From: Clavaria fumosa
Taxonomy: Eukaryota; Basidiomycota; Agaricomycetes; Agaricales; Clavariaceae
Direction of reading: 5' to 3'
Length of the DNA: 64,000 nt
Assembly: GCA_951802425.1 (NCBI GenBank)
Contig: OX637795.1
Span: 186,001 to 250,000 of the forward strand
Shown here: positions 1 through 10,973 of the stretch, in pieces
Layout: each line of letters begins with the position of its first letter
Position numbering within the stretch: the stretch's first letter is position 1
The notes under the pieces: model-generated
Seen by the model: the letters and a program-made list of their open reading frames with translations, nothing else
Database searches by the model: none
What the model was told of the DNA's origin: nothing
Made by a program: the position numbers and the translations under genes

Positions 1-378
1 AACCCTAAATGAATTTTTGGGGTGAAAAAAAAGTTTTGAGGGAAAGCACCAAATGAGAGTAACCATCATCAAAGACATAATGAGGACTAAAAGGGGGGAT
101 TTTTTGTTGTTGGGAATATTTCATTTGGGGTCCTTGTCAGGGTGCCACCACTAAGTACAAACTTGTGTGAGGACTGTGAGAACTGGATTCTGACTGTATG
201 GTGGAATTGTTGCTTTGTGGGTGATGGGAGGGGAGAGAGGGAATATGATAGGTATGGGATGGCCCAGTATAGCATTGCATTTGTTTTGGAATCCCATGGT
301 TGGTTTTGATAAACAGAAGAATTTTGACTGGTTTGGTCAGCAGCTTTGGCATGCATTGGGAAATGAGTTTGGGGAAAA
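1..378. other. unassigned AT-rich sequence
   Basis: No coding signal, repeat or RNA structure that I can support. Short open frames on the minus strand look like chance. The opening bases resemble one telomere-like unit but are not repeated. Confidence 0.5.
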
Positions 379-507
379 TGTAAACCATAGAAATTGAAGA
401 TTAGAGGGTAGATATAGGCACACAAGATTTCAAAGGACTAGCTTGAGTGGTTAGCTTGCAGTGAAAGAAAGTGCAGATGCACCATCTGCACAAGGACTAT
501 GCTGTTA
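379..507. repeat. dispersed flank repeat, first copy (second at 47709-47839)
   Basis: About 129 bp here is nearly identical to the sequence immediately left of gypsy copy D. This copy reads through the position where copy D is inserted (ATGCTGTTA) and so behaves as an empty-site relative. It is cut at 507/508 by gypsy copy A. The parent repeat family is not recognised. Confidence 0.75.
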
Positions 508-2257
508 AGAGCTGTATGAGAGAGAGAGGAGGACTCCCACTGGGGAGAAGAACTGTGGTGTCAGCCCCATTTCTGTCCCTGTGCCTGCTGCTAGTATACC
601 CCGATATACTATCTTGCAGCAGAGACATACCCGAATTGGGGCTGAGGTGAAGGAGGAAGTGAGACTGGCAGAGCACCTAACTGTGGTGTGGCCGGAAGTG
701 GGGAAACATGTGCCATGAGAGCTAGCCATCCAGGTGCACTTGGAGGCTCTCAGCACTGGCAAGTTGGCCATGATGAAGGCCCTTGTTGACTCAGGGTGCA
801 CCAACTGCTTCATGGACATGGAGTGGGCAAAAGGAGTGGGACTGGAGCCATCTCCCCTGCTGAACCCAATCACCATGTATAATGTGGATGGGACACAGAA
901 CAGAGATGGAAAGGTCCAGTATGGGATAGAGCTGCTGGTGAGGGTTGGTGACCACCAAGAGTGGGTCCACTTTCTGCTGGGAAAGTCCCAATCCCACAAG
1001 GTCATCCTTGGGCATGACTGGCTCAAGCGACACAACCCTGACATTGACTGGAAGAAGGCAGAGCTGAGCCTTACCCACTGCCCCCCACAGTGTTCCCCAT
1101 CCCCTCGAGTCCCTGCTCCCCCAAAAACAAGTACCCTCACATCTGTGAGTATTCCAGACACCTGTTTTCCCAACTCTGGCCCTACCCCTGATTGGCCCAG
1201 CCACTACCCTTCAGTTTTTAGTGAAGCAAAGTGGGATGAACTTCCCTGCTCCCAACCAGACTTTGATATTAAGATTGAGTTCAAAAAGGACCCTGAGCAC
1301 CTCTCTTCCAAGCTATACTCACTGATGAGGGAGGAGATGGTGGAGATGAACCATTGGGTGGATGAGCAGCTTGCTTCTGGACGAATCTGGCCCTCAAAAT
1401 CCCTGTATGCCAGTCCCTTCTTCTTCAAACATGAGAAGGACAAGCTGCAGCTGATTATCAACTACTCAAGGCTGAATGCACACCTGATTAAGGACAACTA
1501 CCCCCTCCCCCACATCTGAGATACAGTGGATGTGCTTAAGTATCTCCAGGCCTACATGGATCACCTCCAGGATGACTGGGCTGAGTGGCTGTCAACAGCA
1601 GAATTCACCCTTAACAACCATGAGCACTCAGCGACAGGGCAGACACCCTTCTTCCTTGACTACAGCTGGCACCCATGGAATGGGGGACTCTGCCCACCTT
1701 CAGAGGTAAACCCAGTGGCAGATGAGTGGATGGCTAAGCTCACAGTCCCAAAGAGCAGCCAAGGAGGTGATGGAGAAAGTGGTGGCAGCAATGAAGAGAG
1801 CTATGATAAGGGGAAGTGCCAAAGTCGGGAGTACTCTGAGGGAGATCTGGTCTGGCTGGACACTAGGAACTTAAAGATGGACCAGCCCTCTAAAAAGCTT
1901 GACAAAAAGTGAGCAGGCCCCTTCACAGGACCTGCTGGGTATCACCTCAAGCTCCCCCGGGCCTGGCGCATCCACCGAGTCTTCAATGAACTGTTGTTGA
2001 CGCCATACCATCCCCTTCCTTCCCTTCTCAGAACCTGCCTCCCCCTCCACCCCCTACAATTGCTGATGACCACCTGGAGTATGATGTGGAGGAAATGCTT
2101 GATGTCAAGAAGGTGGGGCATGGGGTGAAGTACTTGGTGAAATGGTTGGGATACCCAATGGAGGAAAACACTTGGGAATGTAACATTGCTGCTCTGGGAC
2201 TTCTTCCTTGCCCACCCTGACAAAGCCAAGCTAGCTGGTCAGGATGCCCAGCCTTAA
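508..2257 (+). pseudogene. gag-pol remnant of gypsy copy A (protease, RT start, integrase end, chromodomain)
   Basis: The longest open piece, 734-1519, holds a retropepsin-type site (ALVDSGCTNCF) and the fingers part of RT (SPFFFKHEKDKLQ). The second piece, 1526-1912, is the end of integrase (AEWLSTAEFTLNN, TGQTPFFLDY). The chromodomain from about 2080 carries a 21-bp deletion relative to the copy at 7833-8060. Stops at about 716 and 1517 are TGA where copy F has CGA, that is CpG to TpG. Protease and RT are in one frame here, which shows that the ancestral element used a single gag-pol frame. Non-functional. Confidence 0.88.
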
Positions 2258-2268
2258 GAGGGGGGTGA

Positions 2269-2558
2269 TGTTAGGATTGCTTACATAAGCCATCCCAAAG
2301 AGGAGTTGTGGAGAAACTGGGGAGGGTTGTCGGAAGGTCACATGACCTGTGGCTGGGGTGGGATTACATAATCGTAAGATCACATGACCTGAGGCCTGGG
2401 CGCATCATGTGATCCAAGGGTCCGAGCATGGGAACACTGGCAAGTGCTGAAGCGTTCGCTATAAGTACCTTCACTTTTCCTTTTTTGTACTCTTTTCCCC
2501 TTATCTTAGTATTGTCATCATGACCTTACCCCTAAGTTGTGTGAGACCCAGTCTGATA
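2269..2558 (+). repeat. 290-bp LTR (3' LTR of gypsy copy A)
   Basis: Begins TGTTAGGATTGC and ends CAGTCTGATA, the same ends as the two LTRs of copy F. It contains the internal ATCTTAGTATT motif that marks the inferred transcript start used for self-priming in this family. Confidence 0.92.
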
Positions 2559-2823
2559 TCATCACTCCGAGCCTCATTGCTTTACATACCCACACTCCAT
2601 GCATCATTTGTGATTGACAATAATCGACTCTGCAAGGATATCCAGTCTGGACTCTTGCTGGATCCTGTGATTGCCCTGATCCTAGAAGACCTCTGCTTGA
2701 ACTCTGCAGACCCTAAGTGGTTCATGGATGACAATGGACTTCTCTGCAAGCATGGATGGATTTATGTACTGGACATCAATGACCTCTGACTCTGCATTTT
2801 ATGTGCAAGACATGATCACCTGC
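2559..2823 (+). pseudogene. pol fragment of a second gypsy family (start of integrase)
   Basis: Translates to a segment containing DNNRLCKDIQ, DDNGLLCKHGWIYV and, after a stop, a RHDHL-like end. This is the linker between RNase H and the integrase HHCC domain seen in fungal gypsy elements. It is unlike the copies A-F and so belongs to another family that served as target for copy A and for the 265-bp LTR element. The same fragment lies inverted at 7267-7531. Confidence 0.7.
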
Positions 2824-3088
2824 TGTTAGGATCGCTTACATAAGCCATCCCAGAGAGGAGTTATGGAGAAACTGGGGAGGGTTGTTGGAAGGCCACATGA
2901 CCTGTGGCTGGGTCAGATTATGTAATCATGTAAGATCACATGACCTGGGGTCTGGGCATGGGAACACCAGCAACTCCCGGGGTTCCCGCTATATATACTA
3001 CATCTCTTTCCTACTTGTACTCTTTTCCCCTTATGTTAGTATTGTCATCATGACCTTACATTTAAGTTGTGTGAGACCCAGTCTGATA
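2824..3088 (+). repeat. 265-bp LTR subfamily, with 29 nt of leader, in opposite orientation to copy B
   Basis: Same ends as the 290-bp LTR but shorter, with TATATATA near 2990. It is followed by AATACTAACAT (3090-3100), the exact complement of ATGTTAGTATT inside this LTR (3033-3043). After 3117 the sequence jumps to the body of copy B on the other strand. Confidence 0.88.
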
Positions 3089-3117
3089 TAATACTAACAT
3101 CTGCCCATCTGCCCTAG

Positions 3118-6100
3118 GACTGCTTCACGGGTCTCCTCTGGTACCCATGTGATCCCACCCTTTTGCCAGAGTCCCATCTGATCCCATGTCCACTCATCAT
3201 CAAGCCCCTCTGGCTTCTGTACATGTACTGTGCTATTTTTCTGGAGTAGCATCTCCATTTCTGATGTGAACGACATGCCAACCTCAGCCTCAGGGAAGAC
3301 CTGTACTGGGGCATCCTCCTCCACCATCTCCCCATAATCTGGCCTCCGCGAGAGTGCATCCACCTTTGTGTTCAACTTTCCAGTGTGATACTTTATCTCA
3401 AAGTCAAAGCACTGGAGCTCCCCAACCCAATGGACTTGTCTTGGTTTCAACTTCTGGGGCTTCCAGAAGTACTGAAGATTAGTGTGGTCTGTCCAGATCT
3501 CGATAGTCTCATCCACCCCAATCAGGTAGGCTCGCCACTCACAGAGTGCCCGAATCACAGCTAGGAACTCCTTGTCATAGATGTCATAGTTCTTCTCCAC
3601 AGCAGTGAGGCCTTGGAGATATAGTCTATGACTCCAGGCCCCGTCCGTCTGCTGCTGTGAGAGCACCCCACCAGTTGGAAAGTTACTTGCATCTGTCTCT
3701 ACCTTCCATCTCCCATTGTCTTGTGGTAGAGCCAAGACTGGGACCGATATGAGTGCCAAATGAAGGTCTTGGAAGGCCACTTCCTCCTCCTCCTCCCATT
3801 TCCATGGGACCTTCCCAGTCAGCCGGAATAGTGGTTTAGCTCAGGCAGAGAGGTTTGGAATGTGCTGATGGAGGTGGTTTAACATCCCATTAAACCTCTG
3901 GACCTCCTTCACATTCTTCGGTCATGGCCAGTTACGGATTGCCACACCTTTAGCCAGATCATGTTCCAGACAGTTGTGGAATATCTTCATCCCAAGGAAA
4001 AGAATCTCATTCTTCTCAAACTTGCACTTGCTGAGTCTGAGACACAGCCCATTCTCCCTGAACTTCCACAGGACCTGATCCATCCAGTACCGATTAGTGT
4101 TTTAAAGTCCAGTCTTTTTCAGTCTTTTTGCAATTTTTGCAACTATTTGAAGCTAGAGCAAAACTGTTGAAGTTGTCACATAAAAGTATAGACTTAGAAC
4201 AACTAAAAAAAAGTGGTCTGAACCAGTCTGGACCACTTTTTTGAGTTGCTCCAGGTCTATACTTTTATGGGACAACTTCAACAGCTTTGCTCTAGCTTCA
4301 ATAGTTGCAAAAAATTGCAAAAAGACTGAAAAAGACTGGACTTTAAAACACTAGTACTGATGTGTTGCCAGATCCTCTGCAAACACAATCACATCATCCA
4401 CATAAGCCTGGACATGTCCTCCTGCAATCTCCTCCCTCAACACATGGTTCATGAAGCACTGGAAGGTTGCAGGTGCATTCTGCAGCCCAAACCACATAAC
4501 AGCCAGTTCAAAGAGTCCACGAGGAGTCAAGAAAGCACAGTGGTGCTAGTGCTCTGGCCAGACCTGCATGGATGGGAAACCTCCCTTTGCATCAACCTTA
4601 GAGTAGATCGATGCTCCCTTAAGCACATCCACTGTGTCTCGGATGTGGGGGAGGGGGTACTTGTCCTTGATCAGGTGCACATTGAGCCTTGAGTAGTCAA
4701 TAATCGGCTGCAGCTTGTTCTTCTCATTTTTGAAGAAGAAGGGGCTGGCATACAGGGATTTTGAGGGCCGAATTCGTCTGGAAGCTAGCTGCTCATCCAC
4801 CCAACAGTTCATCTCCTCCGTCTCCTCTCATGTCAGTGAGTACAGCTTAGAAGAATGGTGCCCAGGGTCCTTCTTGAACTCAATTCTAATGTCAAAGTCC
4901 AAACGAGAACAGGGGAGCTCATCCCACTTCGCTTCACTGAAGACTGAAGGGTAGCAGCTGGGCCAATCAGGGGTGGGGCCAGAGTTGGGAAAACAGGTAT
5001 CTGGAGTACTTGCGGATGTGAGGGTACTTGTTTTCAGGGGTGCAGGGGCTCTTGTGGATGGAGAACACTGTGGGGGGCAGTGGGTGAGGGTCAGCTCTGC
5101 CTTCTTCCAGTCAATGTCAGGGTTGTGTTGCTTGAGCCAGTCATGCCCAAGGATGACCTTGTGGGATTGGATCTTCCCTAGCAGGAAGTGGATCTGTTCA
5201 CAATGGTCACCCACCCTCACCAGCAGCTCAATTCCAAACCGGATTTTACCCTCTCTGTTCTGTGACCCATCCACGTTGTACATTGTGATTGGGTTCAGCA
5301 AGGGAGATGGCTCCAGGCCCACTCTTTTTGCCCACTCCAAATCCATGAAACAGTTGGTGCATCCTGAGTCAACAAGGGCCTTCGTCGTAGCCCACTTGCC
5401 AGTGCTGAGGGCCTCCAAGTGCACCTGGATGGCTAGCTCTCATGGCACATGTTTCTCCACCTCTGGCTGCACCTTGGTTGGGCACTCTGCCAGTCTCACC
5501 TCCTCTTTCACCTCAGCCCCAATTTGGGTATGTCTCCACTGCAAGATAGTATACTTCGGTATACTTGCTGCGGGCACAGGGATGGAATGGGGGCTGGAAC
5601 GACTCATCTTTCTCTCTCAAGTGGCTCCAGTTTTGCTTGGAGCAACACAATCTCTCTCTGGTAATCCTCCATTGTTTGGGGGGTACCTGGCACTCCACAG
5701 GTTCAGGCTCTTGGGACCTGCAGACACATGGCAGGCAGGGGGCAGAAACGGACAGCATGCCCTGTCTGGTGGCATTGGAAACAACAAGTCTTGGCCTCGG
5801 CTCATGGTTACATCCGGAGTACACTGCAGAGGGGTTGCGAGAGGTTGCGGAAAGGTTGCAGTGGGTCACGGGTCTCATTCCACAACTAGTGCATCGAGTT
5901 GCCTTTGCTGGGCATCAAGTCTTTCTGCCAGCACTTTCCATCCTCCATATGTCTCTGGCATTGGGGAGACACCATAGATTCTCTCCACCAACCTCCTACT
6001 CAGGTTCAGCTCCAGCCAATGGACCAGGACGTCTGAATTGGCCACCTCAGTCATTCCCACCCAGCAGAACAGTGTTTTGAACCTTGTAAAGAATTCTGGG

Positions 6101-6424
6101 GCTGTAATGGAGCCCTGTTTCAACCCTGTGATATCTGCGAGGGCTGTCGCTCGGTCATTCGGGTCACCAAACACCTGCTTTAACTCTTCCACAAACTCCA
6201 CCCAGGTTCTGGTTGCACCATTACCCAGGATCTCTTCCGCCTTCACATTTGCCCATTCAGCAGCAAATCCATCTCCAAGTTTGCTCAGTGCAAAGAGGAC
6301 CTTTGCCAGGTCTGTGGCATAGACAGTAGGGTTCGCCATAAATTGGAGGCGAAGCAATCGGAGGAACATATGAAAGTTCCTTTTCTGCCCATCGAAGGCA
6401 GCAACAGCTAGGTCCAGCATCATT
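3118..6424 (-). pseudogene. gag-pol of gypsy copy B, broken
   Basis: Gag is best preserved (6424-5875; FDGQKRNF start and ERIYGVSPMPETY near its end). The zinc-knuckle region follows (about 5878-5513), then protease with a DSGCTNCF site (5424-4828). RT comes next (4812 downward), and then RNase H with TDASN, EKNYDIYDKEFLAVI and IEIWTDHTNLQYF (3780-3118). The parts lie in different frames with stops, and RT is interrupted by a MITE. Many TG/CA positions correspond to CG in copy F. Confidence 0.87.
4095..4353. mobile_element. 259-bp hAT-type MITE (fold-back) inside RT of copy B
   Basis: Starts TAGTGTTTTAAAGTCC and ends with its reverse complement. The terminal inverted repeats run about 105 bp each and leave a short centre. 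It is flanked by 8-bp duplications GTACCGAT (4087-4094) and GTACTGAT (4354-4361), whose one difference is a C/T at a CpG. TAGNG ends plus an 8-bp duplication are the hAT signature. No coding capacity. Confidence 0.9.
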
Positions 6425-7001
6425 TTAGGGCACTGTAAAATAAAGTTTCTGGGCCTTGGGCACTCAGGACTTCTTCGATCTCTTAACAGTCCTGTCCTCT
6501 CAGGCTGCTCTTCTAGTACTTATGTACCTATAGAACTCTTATTCTATGAAACTATTGCTAGTGTGGGGCCCAAATGGTGTCCCAGGTGGTTGCTCCACAA
6601 CTCTTAATGAGTTGCCCATGTGCCCTTCTGACAATGGTCACAGAGCAAGGGCCCTGTCCACTGGACCAGGAAACTACAGAAAGACTATGTAGAGGGCCTT
6701 TCCTTGCCCTGTACACTACATGATTCACTGGGAGAGGTATGGTGGCTGTAAAATAAAGTTCTGGGCCTTGGGCACTCAGTATCACTTGGGGAGGGTCACA
6801 GTGGACTTCCTCGGGTCACTGGTCATGTGTATCTACACACAGGAAAAATTTCGCACAGTTCTGTTACACACCACAGGCAGGGTAAAGAAGAAGAGGATGA
6901 TAGGGGCTGAGCTGTGACAACATGTCACAGTTTGAGATTAAGGGTCCAGGCTAGCCGGATTAGGACATGGGGCTAGGGCAGATGGGCAGATGTTAGTATT
7001 A
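6425..7001 (-). other. 5' leader of gypsy copy B
   Basis: Non-coding stretch between the 5' LTR and gag, alignable with 56619-57189 of copy F. It includes the AATACTAACAT priming site next to the LTR and twice-repeated acceptor-like motifs (CCCAAGGCCC...TTTTACAG type). Confidence 0.75.
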
Positions 7002-7266
7002 TCTCAGACTGGGTCTCACACAACTTAAATGTAAGGTCATGACGACAATACTAACATAAGGGGAAAAGAGTACAAGTAGGAAAGAGATGTAGTATATATA
7101 GCGGGAACCCCGGGAGTTACTGGTGTTCCCATGCTCAGACCCCAGGTCATGTGATCTTACATGATTACATAATCTGACCCAGCCACAGGTCATGTGGCCT
7201 TCCAACAACCCTCCCCAGTTTCTCCATAACTCCTCTCTGGGATGGCTTATGTAAGCGATCCTAACA
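7002..7266 (-). repeat. 265-bp 5' LTR of copy B
   Basis: Reverse complement of the LTR at 2824-3088 with few differences. It carries AATACTAACAT at 7047-7057 on the plus strand (ATGTTAGTATT in element sense), pairing with the priming site at 6990-7000. Confidence 0.9.
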
Positions 7267-7531
7267 GCAGGTGATCATGTCTTGCACATAAAATGCAGAG
7301 TCAGAGGTCATTGATGTCCAGTACATAAATCCATCCATGCTTGCAGAGAAGTCCATTGTCATCCATGAACCACTTAGGGTCTGCAGAGTTCAAGCAGAGG
7401 TCTTCTAGGATCAGGGCAATCACAGGATCCAGCAAGAGTCCAGACTGGATATCCTTGCAGAGTCGATTATTGTCAATCACAAATGATGCACGGAGTGTGG
7501 GTATGTAAAGCAATGAGGCTTGGAGTGATGA
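7267..7531 (-). pseudogene. inverted copy of the second-family gypsy pol fragment
   Basis: Encodes the same DNNRLCKDIQ and DDNGLLCKHGWIYV segments as 2559-2823 with two or three amino-acid differences. Part of the right arm. Confidence 0.7.
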
Positions 7532-8513
7532 TATCAGACTGGGTCTCAAACAACTTAGGGGTAAGGTCATGATGACAATACTAAGATAAGGGGAAAAGAG
7601 TACAAAAAAGGAAAAGTGAAGGTACTTATAGCAAATGCTTCAGCACTTGCCAGTGTTCCCATGCTTGGACCCTTGGATCATATGATGCGCCCAGGCCTCA
7701 GGTCATGTGATCTTACAATTATGTAATCCCACCCCAGCCACAGGTCATGTGACCTTCTGACAACCCTCCCCAGTTTCTCCACAACTCCTCTTTGGGATGG
7801 CTTATGTAAGCAATCCTAACATCACCCCCCTCTTAAGGCTGGGCATCCTGACCAGCTAGCTTGGCTTTGTCAGGGTGGGCAAGGAAGAAGTCCCAGAGCA
7901 GCAATGTTACATTAGTGAGGTTCCTATGGGGCTCCCAAGTGTTTTCCTCCATTGGGTATCCCAACCATTTCACCAAGTACTTCACCCCATGCCCCACCTT
8001 CTTGACATCAAGCATTTCCTCCACATCATACTCCAGGTGGTCATCAGCAATTGTAGGGGGTGGAGGGGGAGGCAGGTTCTGAGAAGGGAAGGAAGGGGAT
8101 GGTATGGCGTCAACAACAGTTCATTGAAGACTCGGTGGATGCGCCAGGCCCGGGGGAGCTTGAGGTGATACCCAGCAGGTCCTGTGAAGGGGCCTGCTCA
8201 CTTTTTGTCAAGCTTTTTAGAGGGCTGGTCCATCTTTAAGTTCCTAGTGTCCAGCCAGACCAGATCTCCCTCAGAGTACTCCCGACTTTGGCACTTCCCC
8301 TTATCATAGCTCTCTTCATTGCTGCCACCACTTTCTCCATCACCTCCTTGGCTGCTCTTTGGGACTGTGAGCTTAGCCATCCACTCATCTGCCACTGGGT
8401 TTACCTCTGAAGGTGGGCAGAGTCCCCCATTCCATGGGTGCCAGCTGTAGTCAAGGAAGAAGGGTGTCTGCCCTGTTGCTGAGTGCTTGCGGTTGTAAAG
8501 GGTGAATTTCTGC
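7532..8513 (-). mobile_element. 3' end of gypsy copy A duplicate: LTR, chromodomain, integrase end
   Basis: 290-bp LTR (7821-7532), purine tract, then a chromodomain (8024-7833; YLVKWLGYPMEENTWEPHRN) with no internal deletion, then the integrase end up to 8513 (TGQTPFFLDYS). It stops abruptly in unrelated DNA at 8514. Copy A at 508-2257 lacks 21 bp of this chromodomain, so this arm is closer to the original. Confidence 0.85.
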
Positions 8514-9067
8514 ACCAAATATTATGGGCTTTGTATGATTGTATTAGATGTCATAAGGTGTAGTCTGATGGCTGGAATTTGCAATATAACAAATAGCCAT
8601 GCTCCCAGGCCAATAACCCTAATTCCTAGTAATGGATTCCAGGGAGGTGACAGAGATGGTGGGTGGGTTGTTAAACTAATCTACACCCTCCCCATATGTC
8701 CACAGGTAATGTGTGTATCCTCCACTAACCATTTTCAAGCCAGAGTACTGCAGAGTACTGCAGAATTGTGGAAAATGAATATTTTCTGTGTATTTTGCAA
8801 ATTCACACTGAACCAAGGCAGATACAAATGTGGGGTGTCCAGATTCAGAATCTCCTGATTTTTGCTGATTTTTTGGTGTATAAAAAGTCATATTTTGCAA
8901 GCTGTGCAAAAAAATTCCCACAGTCATAGCAGCTTACCAAAAGCAGCTATGCCTGATTGGTAAGCTGTACCTGAGGGACCAGGCACAGGGCTGCTCAATT
9001 TCGAGTTTTTGTTTTTATTTTTAGCATATTTTGTTTGCCAGTGTTTGTCAGGGGACCCTGCAATAGG

Positions 9068-9178
9068 CAGGGCAGGCCTGGGAAAGGAAGGGCAGGCCTG
9101 GGAAAGGACATGTATTGTAATATATTGCATGGCTATTGTCAGGGCAGGCCTGGGAAAAGCAGGGCAGGCCTGGGAACA
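9068..9178. repeat. short tandem copies of GGGCAGGCCTGGGAAAG
   Basis: Four copies of a motif centred on the AGGCCT palindrome, in two pairs about 55 bp apart. Function unknown. Confidence 0.7.
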
Positions 9179-9335
9179 GAATCACTGTCACAGTCTTGCA
9201 TTGTATTGTAGTCTGTATTGTAATCTGCATTGTAATGACAATATAATCTTGCAAGAAAAATGTATTGTAACTACACTCAATCATGCAATGGCTATTTACT
9301 GTAATTAGAAGATACTCTTGCAAGAATCTGGCAGC

Positions 9336-9500
9336 ATCAGGTGCAGCAGCAGCAGCAGCCACAGCAGTGGGCAGTGGCAGTGGTGGTGGTGGCGGCAGCA
9401 GCAGCAGCAGCAACAGTGGCAGGCAGTGGCAGCAGCAGTGGCAGCAACAGCGGAGGGCAGTGGCAGCAGCAACAGCAGCAGGCAGCAGTGGTCAGCAACA
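9336..9500. repeat. imperfect CAG/GTG trinucleotide microsatellite
   Basis: Runs of CAG, GCA and GGT codon-like triplets give open frames in several frames on both strands (poly-Q, poly-S/G, poly-A, poly-T/C). No frame has flanking coding sequence, so it is treated as a microsatellite rather than a gene. Confidence 0.8.
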
Positions 9501-9793
9501 ATGGCCCAGACCCCCCACTGCGGTCACAGACCAATGACGGGGACCTGGGCCATTGATTCGCAGCAGCTGGTGTGCAAAGGAAGGAAGGGGTGGTGGTGGC
9601 AGGCTGGAAGCACCATCTACATAGTTCTACATAGTTCTACATAGAAAGGCCTGTATCTATGTAGTTCTACATAGACCAGGAAGTTGTCTATGGGTTCTAT
9701 GGGTTCTATGGGGTCTATGTAGATCTACACAGTCTACTGCAGTATCACCCCTGGTTTGCTGATGACAATGAATACATCTGACATATAACACAA

Positions 9794-10264
9794 TCATTGA
9801 TGTGACTTCACACTAACAAAAATATAGTTTACTTCGAAATGGTGTCCCCCACTGTGTTGGAAATGTTCTTGCAACTGACGATTGGAGCTCCCCATTACAG
9901 CAAAGTGCAAAAATATAGCAAGCTGCTCATTGACAGTGACATGCTTCATAAAAGAAAGTCCAGCATACAACTGTAGCTCTCGAAGTAGTCTCCAGAACAC
10001 ATGCCTTTCCATTCCCATTGACCTGCGAAAGTGAGCTGGATGGCCTGCAAGAAGTTCTTTGACCCAGGATTCACTGGTGAGAATTGATGTAGGAGTCTTG
10101 CAGAAGATTGAGTGTAATTGCATGGCAATAGCACCTTCAGTCATGACTGTCATGAGAGCTACAGCCTTTTTCTGACTCTGCCTATGGGCATTCAGAGCCA
10201 TGTGAAGTGCTTTGACCTTACTAGATGTAGTAGTGACCATCGTGGTTGCATCGTGGTTGCAGAC
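9794..10264 (-). pseudogene. PIF/Harbinger-type transposase, N-terminal fragment
   Basis: The minus-strand product contains ESWVKELLAGHP, FRRSMGMERHVFWRLL and VTVNEQLAIFLHFAVMGSSNRQLQEHFQHSG. This is the helix-turn-helix region that precedes the DDE domain in fungal Harbinger (HARBI1-like) transposases. The match stops after the QHSG motif and no DDE domain follows. Its upstream side is interrupted by the Ngaro-like element at 10265. Recognition is from memory of the family. Confidence 0.7.
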
Positions 10265-10545
10265 ACAGAAGGGTTCGGTCACACAAAGTGAGACAAGAAC
10301 GCGTTGTCTTGGCCAACGAAAGGCCCCTCACGTGCAGTCCCCCCATCAACTTCGATCATCCCCCACTGCTCGAGATGCATTGCGTCATATACTCTCAACA
10401 CACTTCCATGACATCATGAGCTTCCTGCTTGTATATAATCATGGCTTCTTCACTCAATTTCCAACCCCCCCCCGATAATCGCTACACCGAAGTCGCTACA
10501 CCATAGTCACTACACCGAACTTGAAGTCGCTACATCTTCGCGCTA
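10265..10545 (+). repeat. A1 repeat of the Ngaro-like element
   Basis: 281 bp starting ACAGAAGGGTTCGG and ending near CGCGCTA. It is repeated as A2 with few changes. It includes a TATATAATC promoter-like box at about 10432 followed by several GTCGCTACACC-type short repeats. Confidence 0.88.
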
Positions 10546-10973
10546 TGGTTATCACGACTCGCAGCTCTGCGGCTCCTCGCGACTCCGTCCCTCAGGGCCC
10601 ACCCCTTCGGGACTCCGACTTCAGCAACCTTCCAGCTCTACCTGGAGCGGATCCGGCGATTGCGGGAGGAGGAATGCAAGTGCCGCCGCTAAGAATCCAC
10701 GTCCGCCATCTGCCTGGGGCCACCCCGGCCATTCCTTCCGCCCCTGGCGGGGCATCGCAAGGGCGCTAAAGAGCGGCCTCGGGTTCTCCCCCACCTCCGG
10801 CCGGTAGGGATCCTGGAGGAAAGAGGGCTCGACGCGACCCCCCAGCCCCGGAAGCGCCCGCGACCCCGGGGAGAGCCCCGTCCGCTGCTGACCGAGGATC
10901 CAGCTCCCTCGCATCAGCTCCCTCCCTTTCTCATGCAGCTGCACCCCAGTCTTCTCCTCCTCGCCGGCGCCCC

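Larger units (their letters stand above)
508..2558 (+). mobile_element. Ty3/gypsy chromovirus copy A, 5'-truncated
   Basis: The 5' LTR, leader and most of gag are missing: the element begins at a position matching 58083 of the full-length copy F, just after the zinc knuckle. It then runs through protease and the start of reverse transcriptase. It jumps by a roughly 1.8-kb internal deletion (junction about 1540) to the end of integrase, then a damaged chromodomain and a complete 3' LTR. A purine tract lies just before the LTR. Its right part from 1598 is the left arm of a large inverted repeat. Confidence 0.9.
1598..3117 (+). repeat. left arm of a 1.5-kb inverted repeat
   Basis: Matches the reverse complement of 6973-8513 almost base for base. 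The arm runs through integrase end, chromodomain, 290-bp LTR, second-family pol fragment, 265-bp LTR and 29 nt of leader. The 21-nt length difference is explained by a 21-bp deletion in this arm's chromodomain. The spacer is 3.86 kb. Confidence 0.9.
3118..7266 (-). mobile_element. Ty3/gypsy copy B, 265-bp LTR subfamily, 3'-truncated
   Basis: On the minus strand: 265-bp 5' LTR (7266-7002), a self-priming site (7000-6990), leader, gag, protease, RT and RNase H. The element is cut off just before the integrase zinc-binding domain at 3118. No 3' LTR is present in the same orientation. The RT region carries a MITE (4095-4353). Confidence 0.88.
6973..8513 (-). repeat. right arm of the 1.5-kb inverted repeat
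   Basis: Inverted copy of 1598-3117. Arm differences that I can see include CpG/TpG or CpG/CpA exchanges (for example in the second-family pol fragment), so the arms have decayed separately since duplication. Confidence 0.9.
8514..9793. other. unassigned sequence with low-complexity tracts
   Basis: No gene is supported. It holds the AGGCCT-rich tandem (9068-9178), the CAG/GCA tract (9336-9500) and short TTCTACATAG reiterations around 9620-9700. A roughly 60-bp stretch around 9528-9590 (GGGGACCTGGGCCATTGATT) recurs near 53840, so part of this belongs to a dispersed repeat. Confidence 0.55.

Noticed and set aside
1..60. Telomeric end
   Set aside because: Only one AACCCTAAA-like unit; no tandem telomere repeat.
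3089..7001. Autointegration product of a gypsy element (LTRs facing inward around an inverted body)
   Set aside because: The inverted arms continue well outside the LTRs into flanking elements, so inverted duplication of the locus fits better.
9318..9644. Poly-Gln/Ser/Gly protein genes
   Set aside because: Open frames occur in several frames and both strands of a trinucleotide repeat, with no conserved flanks.
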